64,000 bases of DNA. It comes from Bacteroidota bacterium (GTDB taxonomy: Bacteria; Bacteroidota; Bacteroidia; Chitinophagales; Chitinophagaceae). Positions 22,900 through 31,813 of the stretch are shown piece by piece. The stretch lies in contig JAIUNW010000010.1 of NCBI GenBank assembly GCA_020161535.1, positions 62,001-126,000 of the forward strand. The letters are read 5' to 3'. Within the stretch, counting starts at the first letter, position 1, and every line of letters begins with the position of its first letter. The notes under the pieces were generated by a model that worked only from the letters and a program-made list of their open reading frames with translations, was not told where the DNA came from and did not search any database. The position numbers were made by a program, and so were the translations under genes.

Positions 22900-25878
22900 C
22901 TATTCAATAATCAACAACCAGCCTTTGCCGGCAGCCACTGGTATAGGGTCAGTCGCTTTGAAACTGGCGGCCGTCTGGAAGCCCTGGATAGCGGGCGCCG
23001 TAATGGTTGCTCTGGCTGGATCAATGCCGAGTTTTTTCCAGTCGATTGACAGGGTGGTTGATTTGTTTTCAGGTGCCCAACTGGCAATGGCTACCATCGT
23101 TTTTCCCTTTTTCTGGAAAACCGTGGCGAGGATATTATTGTCGGCTGTTTTCACCGGGCAATTTGGGCTCCAGTAACCAATCATCTGCGTGCCCTGCATC
23201 CCAAATGCGTCCCAACATTTCCAGATATTACGCGGGTCGGCATTTTCATCCCAGGGGTATCGATTGGTCATGCCGTACACCGTGCCACGCCAGGGGTTGC
23301 CACCGCCTTCGAGCATCTCGCCCATCAGGCCAAAGGGAATACCGCTGACTTCGGTGAGGAAGAAATCGGGATTGTTTTTTTGGTAGTCGAAATATTCACC
23401 AAACCACAACCTGTTCAAGTACGGAAAATGTTCCATGTAGAGGTTGGCGCTGTTGTTAAAGCCATCGTTTTTGTTGTATTGGTTGGCAGAATGCAGGTCG
23501 ATAATGCCGGGATGACCATTGGCGGTGAGTGCGCGTTTGATGCGTTTCATGGTGACCCGATCAAATGCCACATCATCGAGATAGATACCATCGATGCCCA
23601 CATTTTGCACCAGCCAGTTCATGCCTTCCACATAGTAATTGTGCCAACGGCTCATACCACTGTTTACAATGGCCGCGTCTTTGATCTCGGGCACAAACCA
23701 GGCAGCAATATAGTCTTCGCGGATATGTTCCTGCAACCAACTAAAACCACCGCCTTTACCGGCCGAATATACTTCGTGGCCGAGGCTACGCAGCGGAAAA
23801 GTTTCATAGGCGTGGTTGGACACTTCGCGCACCGTATTGTAGATTTTTACTTTGAGGCCTTTCTGGTGCGCTGAATCAATGTATCGTTTCATGGCGGGGA
23901 ATTCGATGAATGGATAATTGATCCAGGGGTTGATGGCAGTAGCGTGGTGGATATTGACCACCGTGGCGCTTGCTGCCAGAATGGTATCAATGGGACTATA
24001 TCTATGATAGAATCGATTGGCCCATTGAAAATCTGTATTGATGGTGTGGAAGGGTGTGATGAGCAGGGTGAAATTGTACCAAAGCGTATCGCCTTTTTTC
24101 AAGTTGCGGGCACCGCTGGCGCATTGAACCAATACCGTATCGGCAGCCGCGGTGATATTGATCGCGCCTTTGTTGTCGTTGCCCCAGGAGGTAGGGAGGT
24201 GAAGCGGTTTTTGCAGGTAGAAGTTGGTGTTCAGCGGCCGTGAATAATTTTCATCCCGCAGCGAGAACTGGAGGCCGGCATTGATGCCGCCGATCCAGGC
24301 CCCGTCTTGGTTTTTGGTGGCCACTTCCCATTTCCAGTGAAAGTTATCGGGCCGGTAGCCGCCTTTCTGGCCAAGCCCCATCAGGTAAGTGGCGGCATTT
24401 TTATGCAGCGGCATCAGCAAGCTGATATCATCGATCGAAATATCGTTTAGGGCCGTGAGCGATACCTGGTAGTTCAGGAAGCCATCAAACTCGAGGCTGC
24501 CATTAATTTTCATGGAGAGGTTATTGTTGCTGCTACCGGCCGACCAGCTAATGGTGCCGGCGCTTTCTTTTTCATACTGAAGGCCGGTGGCATTGAGCGG
24601 TTGTTCAACACCGTTGGTGCGGATGGCAAAACGAAGGGGGGCTGCCAGTACCGGATTGGGCTGGTTGCTCATGGCCGTCATTTCTGGCGAAAACCAGGTT
24701 TGGATGGATTCGGGCAGGCCGTTGGGCGATAAGCTGATATCGCGCCCCAGCAACTGAATTCGGTTGTTCGTGCGCGTTAGAGGGGTATACGGCGGTATTA
24801 CTGTGTTTTCCTGGAATAGCGTTGAGTTCAACCAGTGCAGTCGGGTTTGTTTTGCCGGCTGGGAAATGCCTTCATCGGCCAGTGCGGGGCCTTTCACTTC
24901 GATCGAAACAGGCACGAGCACATCGGCACCCGCATTGCTGGCAACACGAACGCTGCCTTTATATATGCCTGGCGCCTGGGTTGCAGGAATCTTGACCAGG
25001 CACCAGAGGGCCTGTACCTTGCCGGCGGGAATATTTACTTCTTTGGAGAAAGCCTTGCCCTGGTAGTCGATGCCATTGGTATTGATGCAGGAGATTTGTT
25101 CCGCTTTTATCGGCTGTGCATTGCCGTTAGTAAGGTCGGTGCATAACAGGCTCTTCACCGTAACGGGTTGCATGGCATAAATGCCGAGTTGGAAACTGTA
25201 CTGCTCACCAGGGGCAGCGGTACCGCGAAAAGCAGGATTGGATTGTGACGCCCATCTCAACGGAATATGATCGGTCATCCGGATGGGGAAAACCCGGTCT
25301 TCGCTGAATACCAGGAAATCTTTTCGGGGCGATTTTGACTGTAATGATTGTAGTTCTTTGTCGCTTGCGATGATCTCCATCGAATAAAAACTATTGAACG
25401 CATCGATCGATTCAAACGCCACCAACTTGCCTTTTTGGTTGATCGCCGCGGGCATGGCTTGTAGCCAGGCAGGTGCTGCACTATCGACCGGCGGCAGGTA
25501 AACACCTTTGGGATAATTCGACCGGCCTTCATTTTTGTAGGGCATATAATAGATATAGTAAGTGCCCTTGCCCGACAGCGGTTCGAAAACGATATCACCC
25601 GTCATGGGTGTAATGGAGCGGGTTTTAAAATTCTTGATGGAGCGATTGGTTTTCGCGTCGACCACAATGATTTTTTTATTGGCAGGATTGGCGTCGGCGC
25701 GGCGCCAGGGTAGCAGGACAGCAGCGTACTTGCCTGAGCCGGCAAATTGAACAACAGCGCGGTGGTTGCCGAGAGAGTCGGCCGCCCATGCATTTTTACC
25801 GTCGCGCCAAACCGGTGTTTGCGCAGAGAGAAAGTTGGAGAAGACCAGTGCGGTCAGCAGAACAATAAACGATTTCAT
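22900..25878 (-). CDS. Exported putative glycoside hydrolase (DUF6067/DUF4091-like)
   Basis: The 992-residue protein has a clear signal peptide (MKSFIVLLTALVFSNFLSAQ). N-terminal beta domains cover about 25-560, and a TIM-barrel-like part at about 640-930 carries VGIDGIYLDDVAFDRV, whose two Asp residues are catalytic candidates, plus GHPGIIDLHSANQYN. A small beta domain closes the chain. The organisation matches glycoside-hydrolase-like families whose substrates are not established. The ATG at 25878 is preferred over 25914 because it gives a regular signal peptide. Confidence 0.75.
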   Translation of the reverse strand: MKSFIVLLTALVFSNFLSAQTPVWRDGKNAWAADSLGNHRAVVQFAGSGKYAAVLLPWRRADANPANKKIIVVDAKTNRSIKNFKTRSITPMTGDIVFEPLSGKGTYYIYYMPYKNEGRSNYPKGVYLPPVDSAAPAWLQAMPAAINQKGKLVAFESIDAFNSFYSMEIIASDKELQSLQSKSPRKDFLVFSEDRVFPIRMTDHIPLRWASQSNPAFRGTAAPGEQYSFQLGIYAMQPVTVKSLLCTDLTNGNAQPIKAEQISCINTNGIDYQGKAFSKEVNIPAGKVQALWCLVKIPATQAPGIYKGSVRVASNAGADVLVPVSIEVKGPALADEGISQPAKQTRLHWLNSTLFQENTVIPPYTPLTRTNNRIQLLGRDISLSPNGLPESIQTWFSPEMTAMSNQPNPVLAAPLRFAIRTNGVEQPLNATGLQYEKESAGTISWSAGSSNNNLSMKINGSLEFDGFLNYQVSLTALNDISIDDISLLMPLHKNAATYLMGLGQKGGYRPDNFHWKWEVATKNQDGAWIGGINAGLQFSLRDENYSRPLNTNFYLQKPLHLPTSWGNDNKGAINITAAADTVLVQCASGARNLKKGDTLWYNFTLLITPFHTINTDFQWANRFYHRYSPIDTILAASATVVNIHHATAINPWINYPFIEFPAMKRYIDSAHQKGLKVKIYNTVREVSNHAYETFPLRSLGHEVYSAGKGGGFSWLQEHIREDYIAAWFVPEIKDAAIVNSGMSRWHNYYVEGMNWLVQNVGIDGIYLDDVAFDRVTMKRIKRALTANGHPGIIDLHSANQYNKNDGFNNSANLYMEHFPYLNRLWFGEYFDYQKNNPDFFLTEVSGIPFGLMGEMLEGGGNPWRGTVYGMTNRYPWDENADPRNIWKCWDAFGMQGTQMIGYWSPNCPVKTADNNILATVFQKKGKTMVAIASWAPENKSTTLSIDWKKLGIDPARATITAPAIQGFQTAASFKATDPIPVAAGKGWLLIIE

Positions 25879-25988
25879 CCCTAAATCTAAAAAAGCTGGC
25901 GCAGCTACAGCCACAAAAACTGAATCAAACGTTTGCGTCTGTTTAATGCGGCGCTTGCTTTAACTTCAAAGACCCCAATCAGCATGCC

Positions 25989-27107
25989 ATGCAAGAACTA
26001 ACTGAAACTGCGGCCGGCCGACGGCTTTTGTCCCTCGATGTGATGCGGGGCTTGATCATGATCTTTCTGGCGGGCGAAGAAGCCGGTGTTTACAATGCAT
26101 TAAATGCGTTAACAACAGAAGGTAGCTGGGCCCATGTTTGGGTGCAGCAACTTTTTCATCATCCCTGGAATGGTCTGCGGGTATGGGACCTGATCCAACC
26201 GGCGTTTATGACCATGGCGGGTTCAGCGCTCTATATTAGTACAGTACAAAAAGAAAGCAGGGGTATTGGCTGGGCGCAGAATTTCCGGCATGTGTTGCTA
26301 CGTTGTTTCAAATTGTTTTTTCTCGGGGTGGCCATTCATTGTATGTATCGTGGCCGGCTCACCTGGGAGTTGTGGAATGTGCTGACCCAGTTATCCGTTA
26401 CCACCATCATTGCATACCTGGTTATAAGGAAGGGATATGTGTACCAGATAGCAGTTTGCGTGGGCTTGTTGGTATTAACCGAGTGTTTGTATCGCTTCAC
26501 ACATATACCGGGCTACGACCAACCCTTTGTGCATGGTCACAATTTTGGGAATTATATGGACCTGCTGTTGATGGGCCAGATCAACGATGGCGGCTGGGTG
26601 GCGATCAATGTGATTCCGACGGCCGTACATACGATTGCGGGTTCGCTGGCGGGCAAATTGTTTATGGAAAAATTCAGCGATGCGGAGAAAATGAAAAGGC
26701 TGCTGCTGGCTGCTGCGATTTGTTTGGTGCTGGGTTATGGGCTCGACTGGCTGCATATAACGCCCATCATCAAACGAATTGCGACCAGTTCATTTACCCT
26801 TGCTTCACTCGGTTGGGTATTTATTACAATGGCCTTTCTGTATTGGGTGCATGATATTAAGCATTTGAATAAGTATGCCTGGTTGGCCATAGTGGTGGGC
26901 ACGAATGCTATATTTATGTATATGTTTTTTAGTACGGTGGGCTATCAATGGCTGAATGGCTTTGTGGGCATTTTTGTGAAAGGTGGGTTGGAATTGATCG
27001 CCGTGCCGGAAAACATGCGCAACCTGATCAGCGCGCTGGCGGTGGTAGCGGTGGAATGGTATATCTGTTACTTCTTGTACAAGAAGAAAGTATTTATCAA
27101 ACTCTGA
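25989..27107 (+). CDS. DUF5009 membrane protein (acyltransferase-like)
   Basis: The 372-residue protein has about ten hydrophobic helices and the N-terminal signature LLSLDVMRGLIMIFL, the mark of the DUF5009/NagX group related to heparan-alpha-glucosaminide N-acetyltransferase. Such proteins are often found with glycan-utilisation genes and may acetylate amino sugars across the inner membrane. A paralog begins at 63295. It runs convergently with the LacI gene, the two stops sharing TGATCA with no gap. Confidence 0.82.
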   Translation: MQELTETAAGRRLLSLDVMRGLIMIFLAGEEAGVYNALNALTTEGSWAHVWVQQLFHHPWNGLRVWDLIQPAFMTMAGSALYISTVQKESRGIGWAQNFRHVLLRCFKLFFLGVAIHCMYRGRLTWELWNVLTQLSVTTIIAYLVIRKGYVYQIAVCVGLLVLTECLYRFTHIPGYDQPFVHGHNFGNYMDLLLMGQINDGGWVAINVIPTAVHTIAGSLAGKLFMEKFSDAEKMKRLLLAAAICLVLGYGLDWLHITPIIKRIATSSFTLASLGWVFITMAFLYWVHDIKHLNKYAWLAIVVGTNAIFMYMFFSTVGYQWLNGFVGIFVKGGLELIAVPENMRNLISALAVVAVEWYICYFLYKKKVFIKL

Positions 27108-28121
27108 TCAGGATTTTTTGTGCACTACCAGGGTGCCTTCGATCAAAATATTTTGCGGTGGTTGGTCGCCGTTGTCGATGAGCGATAACAAAATTTCAGC
27201 AGCTTTTGCGCCTTGCCGCGTAGGATATTGTTCAATAGAAGCCATGGGCGGATTTTCCAGGTATTTGGTAATCGGCAGGTTGGCATAACTCACGAAAAAG
27301 ATGTCTTTGTTGTTGCGGATTTTTTTTGTTTTCAGGTATTGAATGGCGTCGAGCACCACATAGTCGTGCACAGCCAGGATAGCGGTAGGCGGTTGCTTGA
27401 GGCTCATCAATGATTCCAGCGCAGTGGCTGTTCCGTCGGGTGTCAGGTCACAATAAGCGACCAGTTGCAGGTCAATTTTGAGTCGCTTTTTTTGCATCAC
27501 CGACATATAGGTATCGGTTCTTTCTTTCGACGACTTCATTTCTTTGGGTCCGTTGATGATGCCGATGCGGCGGTGGCCTTTTTCCATCAAAAAACTAATG
27601 GCTTCGTACGTGCCTTGCGGCATATCGAAGGCCACTTTATTAAAATCAGACGAGCTGGGCACGCGGTCGAAGAACACCACCGGTATGCCATATTTCTCCA
27701 GGGCCTTGAAATGATCGAGGTTCTTGGTGTGTTTCGACATCGACACGATGATGCCATCCACGCGCTGGTTCTTCATGGCCGTGATGATGTCTTTTTCCCG
27801 TTCAATATCGTCGTTCGATTGACCAATGAGCACATTGTATTTTTGTGCTTTGGCAATTTCTTCGATGCCGCTGATGGCACCGGCAAAAAAATCTTCGATG
27901 AGAAAGGGGAGTACCACGCCAATGGTATGGGTGCGACCCTGTTTGAAAAAGATGGCGGTTTGGTTGGGTTCGTACCCAAGTTCGGCGGCCAGGTTTTTAA
28001 CCCGTTCGCGGGTACTCAGGCCGATGCTGGGATGGTCGTGCAGGGCCCTCGAAACAGTTGACACCGAGATGTTTAACTTTTTCGCAATTTCTTTAATGGT
28101 GGGCACCTTTTTGTTGAGCAT
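27108..28121 (-). CDS. LacI family transcriptional regulator
   Basis: The 337-residue repressor has the N-terminal helix-turn-helix VPTIKEIAKKLNISVSTVSRAL, the hinge region, and a periplasmic-binding-protein-like sugar domain (HTIGVVLPFLIEDFF... to the C terminus). Its ligand is probably a sugar. An upstream ATG at 28193 is open, but the domain starts at 28121, and a TATATTCG -7-like box sits between the two. It is divergent from korB with overlapping promoter regions, and convergent with the DUF5009 gene. Confidence 0.92.
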   Translation of the reverse strand: MLNKKVPTIKEIAKKLNISVSTVSRALHDHPSIGLSTRERVKNLAAELGYEPNQTAIFFKQGRTHTIGVVLPFLIEDFFAGAISGIEEIAKAQKYNVLIGQSNDDIEREKDIITAMKNQRVDGIIVSMSKHTKNLDHFKALEKYGIPVVFFDRVPSSSDFNKVAFDMPQGTYEAISFLMEKGHRRIGIINGPKEMKSSKERTDTYMSVMQKKRLKIDLQLVAYCDLTPDGTATALESLMSLKQPPTAILAVHDYVVLDAIQYLKTKKIRNNKDIFFVSYANLPITKYLENPPMASIEQYPTRQGAKAAEILLSLIDNGDQPPQNILIEGTLVVHKKS

Positions 28122-28218
28122 GTCGAAAAAAGTTTTGGCAACGGCCTCCCTGCAGGTAGTTAAGTTCGAATATAATACAAGTTGCGGATTCACTAACTTT
28201 GCGGCAGATTTTGAAGAT

Positions 28219-29256
28219 ATGAGTACTGTCGCTTCTACCCCCCCGGCCGCCTTAACGGCGAAAGATTTTTCAACCGATCAGGAAGTGCGTTGGTGCCCTG
28301 GTTGTGGTGACTACTCGATCCTGGCCCAGGTGCAGAAAGTGATGCCAGGTATCGGTGTGCCAAGGGAAAATATTGTGATCATTTCGGGCATTGGCTGCAG
28401 CAGCCGGTTTCCTTATTATATGAATACCTATGGGATGCACTCGATCCATGGCCGGGCTACGGCCATTGCCAGCGGATTAAAAGCAGCCCGACCTGAATTG
28501 AGCATTTGGATAGTAACCGGCGATGGCGACGGACTCAGCATCGGGGGCAATCATACGATTCACCTTTTGCGCCGCAATTTTGATGTAAACCTGATGTTGT
28601 TCAACAACCAGATTTACGGACTCACCAAGGGCCAGTACTCACCTACCTCAGAAGAGCATAAAGTTACCAAGAGCACACCTTTTGGTTCTATTGATCATCC
28701 GTTCAATCCGTTGGCCCTGGCGATGGGTGCCGATGCGAGTTTTGTGGCCAGAAGTATGGATCGCGATCCCAAACATTTGCAGGAAATGCTGGTACGCAGT
28801 CACCAGCACCGCGGTGCTTCTTTTTTAGAGATATACCAAAACTGTAATATTTTCAACGACGGCGCTTTTGAAATCTTCACCGAAAAGAGCAGTAAACCGG
28901 AACATGCCCTGTTTTTGGAACAAGGCAAACCGTTGTTGTTTGGACCGAATAAAGAAAAAGGCATAAAGCTCGATGGCTATAAACCGGTATTGGTCGACCT
29001 GACCAATGGCGCTTCGGCCGATGATTGCTGGGTACACGACGACCGCGACTTCTTCAAAGCGCAGATTTTGGTAAGGTTGTTTGATGACCAGCACAAACAA
29101 GATTATTTCCCCCGCCCCTTCGGTGTATTCTTTGAAGCCGACCGGCCTTGTTATGAAGACAGCCTGCGACTCCAGATCGAAGAAGCCCAGGCGCTGAAAG
29201 GCATGGGTGATCTGGATAAGATCTTACGCGGACATGAAGTATTTGAAATTGTTTGA
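28219..29256 (+). CDS. korB: 2-oxoacid:ferredoxin oxidoreductase, beta subunit
   Basis: The 345-residue subunit binds thiamine diphosphate. WCPGCGD near residue 27 supplies iron-sulfur cysteines. GDGDGLSIGGNH through FNNQIYGLTKGQYSPTS is the TPP/Mg motif region. These enzymes oxidatively decarboxylate 2-oxoglutarate or related acids to acyl-CoA using ferredoxin. A longer open frame upstream overlaps the LacI gene and is discarded; the ATG at 28219 lies 18 nt after a TAACTTTG -7 box. The alpha/gamma subunit gene, normally adjacent, is absent here. Confidence 0.93.
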   Translation: MSTVASTPPAALTAKDFSTDQEVRWCPGCGDYSILAQVQKVMPGIGVPRENIVIISGIGCSSRFPYYMNTYGMHSIHGRATAIASGLKAARPELSIWIVTGDGDGLSIGGNHTIHLLRRNFDVNLMLFNNQIYGLTKGQYSPTSEEHKVTKSTPFGSIDHPFNPLALAMGADASFVARSMDRDPKHLQEMLVRSHQHRGASFLEIYQNCNIFNDGAFEIFTEKSSKPEHALFLEQGKPLLFGPNKEKGIKLDGYKPVLVDLTNGASADDCWVHDDRDFFKAQILVRLFDDQHKQDYFPRPFGVFFEADRPCYEDSLRLQIEEAQALKGMGDLDKILRGHEVFEIV

Positions 29257-29340
29257 TGGGATCGGTCCATTTTGACTTGATTAAAGTCAATATTTTTTTC
29301 AGCGAATGCAACCTCCCGCCTTTGCTGCCTGTCATTAAGT
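29257..29340. other. Spacer after korB, nothing recognised
   Basis: No open frame or clear hairpin is seen in this AT-rich stretch. The minus-strand terminator at 29341-29374 follows it. Confidence 0.3.
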
Positions 29341-29374
29341 AGGAAAAAAAATGCCAGCGATTGACATCGCCGGC
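29341..29374 (-). terminator. Rho-independent terminator, minus strand
   Basis: On the minus strand GCCGGCGAT pairs with ATCGCTGGC over a 4-nt loop (29353-29374), followed by about eight U residues. One pair is G-U on this strand but A-C on the other, so the hairpin favours minus-strand RNA. It closes the small unit at 29431-29607 or the cupin transcript. Confidence 0.75.
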
Positions 29375-29430
29375 CTGTGCTTACCTCTGAAACCACAAAA
29401 AGAAAGAGGTGTATATGGGTTTTCAATAAT

Positions 29431-29460
29431 CTAACGTACGATCTGGCCCCAGGGGGGCAT
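29431..29460 (-). CDS. Possible 9-residue peptide MPPWGQIVR
   Basis: This is a complete mini-frame from ATG to TAG, 27 nt after the stop of the 23-residue frame and in the same predicted transcript. The Pro-Pro-Trp run could slow ribosomes. There is no homology evidence, and such short frames also arise by chance. Confidence 0.25.
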   Translation of the reverse strand: MPPWGQIVR

Positions 29461-29487
29461 AGTATTCCAAAAAATTCAAAGGGAAGT

Positions 29488-29559
29488 TTAACGATCAGGC
29501 AGGTCTTCGAAGGATATTAGAGGCCGGTCGAGCGTACTGGCATTCACCAGTTTACTCAT
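29488..29559 (-). CDS. Possible 23-residue peptide
   Basis: This is a complete frame from ATG to TAA, starting MSKLVNASTLDR and ending EDLPDR, with ordinary codons for this genome. It begins about 11 nt after the start point predicted from the promoter at 29577-29607 and lies before the terminator at 29341-29374. It may be a small-protein gene or a leader peptide. No signal peptide or membrane segment is seen, and I do not recognise the family. Confidence 0.35.
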   Translation of the reverse strand: MSKLVNASTLDRPLISFEDLPDR

Positions 29560-29576
29560 TTTGTTAAAAAGGTGCC

Positions 29577-29607
29577 TAAAAATAGCGTTCGTTTGCTTAT
29601 AATACAA
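29577..29607 (-). promoter_or_regulatory. Promoter-like sequence for the small unit
   Basis: On the minus strand TTG (29605-29607) is followed after 20 nt by TATTTTTA (29577-29584), one mismatch from TAnnTTTG. It lies just beyond the cupin stop codon and points at the two small frames. Confidence 0.4.
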
Positions 29608-29629
29608 ACAATTCGTCGAATTTTTTCTA

Positions 29630-30490
29630 CTACGGCAATTGATAATGATCTCTTTTGCGGTTGTACCACCACACAGGTGCAGTTTTTTTCATAAGCGTAT
29701 CGATGTTACGCATACCAACCAGGTTCCATACACCTTTTAATTTTCCAGAGAAAGAATCTTGTAGCGCACGCAGGCTGAGCGCAAAGCCACTGTCGAGGTA
29801 TTCCATGTGGTGCCAATACCCTGCCGGCATAAATAAAGTATCACCATGGTCGAGGGTCAGGTCAAAGCCGCGGGCCTTGTTCAAAGCGGGGTATTTACTT
29901 AGGTCGAGCTTACTGTGACCAGGGTCATAATATTTTTCAAAGTTGGCGAAACTCAACACCTCCCAGGGTTTGCGATAGAGGTTGTACTGTTCTTCAAAGG
30001 GGAAGAGGAGCACCCGCTTTCTGCCCACAAACTGGGTGTGCAGAATATGCGACATATCAATATCAAAATGCATATGGGTAACTGAACCTTGTCCGCCGAC
30101 AAACAACATCGGAAATTTTTTCACGAACCCTTTCATCAATGTATCCGGCCAGGTAAAATCGTGGGTTAGTTCAGGCGCGTGGTGTAAGATGTTAAACAGA
30201 AAAATGCGTAAGCCGACTGGTCCCTGTTTCACCATGTCGAGGTAGTGACCGAATAACATATAGTCATCGGCTTTATTGATGGGTGTGTAGGCGTCGCTTT
30301 TCGTGTTGTTATAAACGCCCACTTCAACTTTACCCACGGCCTCTTTAAAATAATTCCAGTTCCATCGTTGATAGGCTGGCCATCGTTCTGCCAGTTTGCG
30401 TATGATGACGGGCTTCTTAGGTTCATAATATTTTTCCCTGAACTCGGCTGGCGAGATGCTTTCAACTGTATCTACGCTATCAAGATGCAT
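29630..30490 (-). CDS. Cupin-like/JmjC domain protein
   Basis: The 286-residue protein belongs to the cupin_8/JmjC group of Fe(II)/2-oxoglutarate oxygenases. It shows PVIIRKLAERWPAYQRW near the N terminus, the metal-binding HFD in THMHFDID (about 139-146), and a second histidine region PAGYWHHMEYL (about 230). Bacterial members include protein and amino-acid hydroxylases; the target here is unknown. It stands alone between korB and the YciO-type gene, with the small unit behind it. Confidence 0.85.
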   Translation of the reverse strand: MHLDSVDTVESISPAEFREKYYEPKKPVIIRKLAERWPAYQRWNWNYFKEAVGKVEVGVYNNTKSDAYTPINKADDYMLFGHYLDMVKQGPVGLRIFLFNILHHAPELTHDFTWPDTLMKGFVKKFPMLFVGGQGSVTHMHFDIDMSHILHTQFVGRKRVLLFPFEEQYNLYRKPWEVLSFANFEKYYDPGHSKLDLSKYPALNKARGFDLTLDHGDTLFMPAGYWHHMEYLDSGFALSLRALQDSFSGKLKGVWNLVGMRNIDTLMKKTAPVWWYNRKRDHYQLP

Positions 30491-30585
30491 CGAAATGGTT
30501 TGTCGACAAAAATAGGCATCAATTGATTGTCAAATCATTTTCCGGATGTTAAATAAGGAGGTCGATAAACTCGTTAACTTCACAG

Positions 30586-31197
30586 ATGCTGATTCATGTT
30601 CATCCCGATAATCCGCAACCGCGCGCCATTCGCACCATTGTTGAGGTGTTGCAAAAAGGCGGCATCATTATTTATCCGACCGACACCATTTATGGTATTG
30701 GCTGCGATATTTTTCAACCCAAAGCGATTGAGCGCATATGTCAGATCAAACAGGTGGAGCCGCAAAAAGCGCAATTGTCGTTTGTTTGTTTTGATTTGAG
30801 TGATATGAGTCAATACACCAAGAGCATCTCCACGCCGTTGTATCGACTATTGAAAAGTCGATTGCCCGGCCCTTATACCTTTATATTACCTGCCAGCAAA
30901 GAAGTGCCGCGGTTGTTGAAAAGTAAAAAAGATACCATCGGATTGCGCGTGCCCAATAACAATATTGCCCGAACCATTGTGCAAGAATTGGGCCGCCCGA
31001 TTTTGAGTGCTTCGCTGCCGGGCCAGATGATTGAAGAATACACAGACCCCGATTTGATGGAAGACAATTTCGGCAAGCGGGTAGACCTGGTGGTGGATGG
31101 CGGCATTGGTGGATGGGTGCCCTCGACCATTGTTGATTGTACCGTAGAGCCGCCGGCCCTGTTGCGGATGGGCGCGGGCGAATGGGAAGAAGATTAA
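30586..31197 (+). CDS. YciO/Sua5-YrdC family protein (threonylcarbamoyl-AMP synthase-like)
   Basis: The 203-residue protein has the YrdC fold with GGIIIYPTDTIYGIGCD (about 26-42), SFVCFDLSDMSQY, LPGPYTFILPAS and IGLRVPNN. TsaC/Sua5 makes threonylcarbamoyl-adenylate for tRNA t6A37. The SFVC and GPYTFIL forms are closer to the YciO branch, whose role is less certain. A TTAACTTC box lies just before the ATG. The stop overlaps the convergent rnhB stop by 4 nt. Confidence 0.88.
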   Translation: MLIHVHPDNPQPRAIRTIVEVLQKGGIIIYPTDTIYGIGCDIFQPKAIERICQIKQVEPQKAQLSFVCFDLSDMSQYTKSISTPLYRLLKSRLPGPYTFILPASKEVPRLLKSKKDTIGLRVPNNNIARTIVQELGRPILSASLPGQMIEEYTDPDLMEDNFGKRVDLVVDGGIGGWVPSTIVDCTVEPPALLRMGAGEWEED

Positions 31198-31775
31198 GGT
31201 AGAATCTGGAATGATTTGCGGTGAAAATCGCAGAGTCCATGGCGGTTGATGGCTTCGCGGTGTATGGCCGTGCCATAGCCCTTATTCTTTTGCCAATGAT
31301 ACTGCGGGAACTGTTCATGCAGGGAGATCATATACTCATCGCGACATGTTTTTGCCAAAATGCTGGCGGCAGCTATAGATGCATATTTGCCATCGCCTTT
31401 AATGATACAGTGGTGTTTAATTTCTTTGTACGGCTTAAAACGATTGCCATCAATCAATAATAGCTCGGGTACCACCGATAGCTGATCAAGGGCGAGGTGC
31501 ATGGCCTGGTAAGAAGCCTGCAAGATATTGATGCGATCGATCTCTTCGGCCGATACGGCCGCGACGGCCCAGGCGATGGCCTGCTGTTGGATGATGGTTC
31601 GCAGCGCATACCGATTGGCTTCTTTTACTTGCTTACTGTCATTCAGCAAGGGATGATAAAAGTTGCGGGGAAGAATAACGGCTGCCGCAAACACGGGGCC
31701 GGCATAGCAACCACGCCCCGCCTCATCACAACCGGCTTCAACCAACCCTTCCTGGTAATAAGATTGCAGCGACAT
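31194..31775 (-). CDS. rnhB: Ribonuclease HII
   Basis: The 193-residue enzyme cleaves RNA in RNA-DNA hybrids, including single ribonucleotides in DNA. The catalytic acidic residues are in AGCDEAGRGCYAGPV (Asp, Glu), LLIDGN (Asp) and KTCRDEYM (Asp). The ATG at 31775 is chosen because a -7 box TATTTTTG (31780-31787) lies directly upstream, inside the longer frame that would start at 31823. It is divergent from ctaA, with the two -7 boxes only about 10 bp apart. Confidence 0.96.
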   Translation of the reverse strand: MSLQSYYQEGLVEAGCDEAGRGCYAGPVFAAAVILPRNFYHPLLNDSKQVKEANRYALRTIIQQQAIAWAVAAVSAEEIDRINILQASYQAMHLALDQLSVVPELLLIDGNRFKPYKEIKHHCIIKGDGKYASIAAASILAKTCRDEYMISLHEQFPQYHWQKNKGYGTAIHREAINRHGLCDFHRKSFQILP

Positions 31776-31813
31776 GTCGCAAAAATAGTGAAACCAATAA
31801 CTTTGCACCCGAT

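Noticed and set aside
27826..28218. N-terminal extension of korB
   Set aside because: It is antisense to the LacI regulator. The conserved KorB region and a TAACTTTG promoter support the ATG at 28219.
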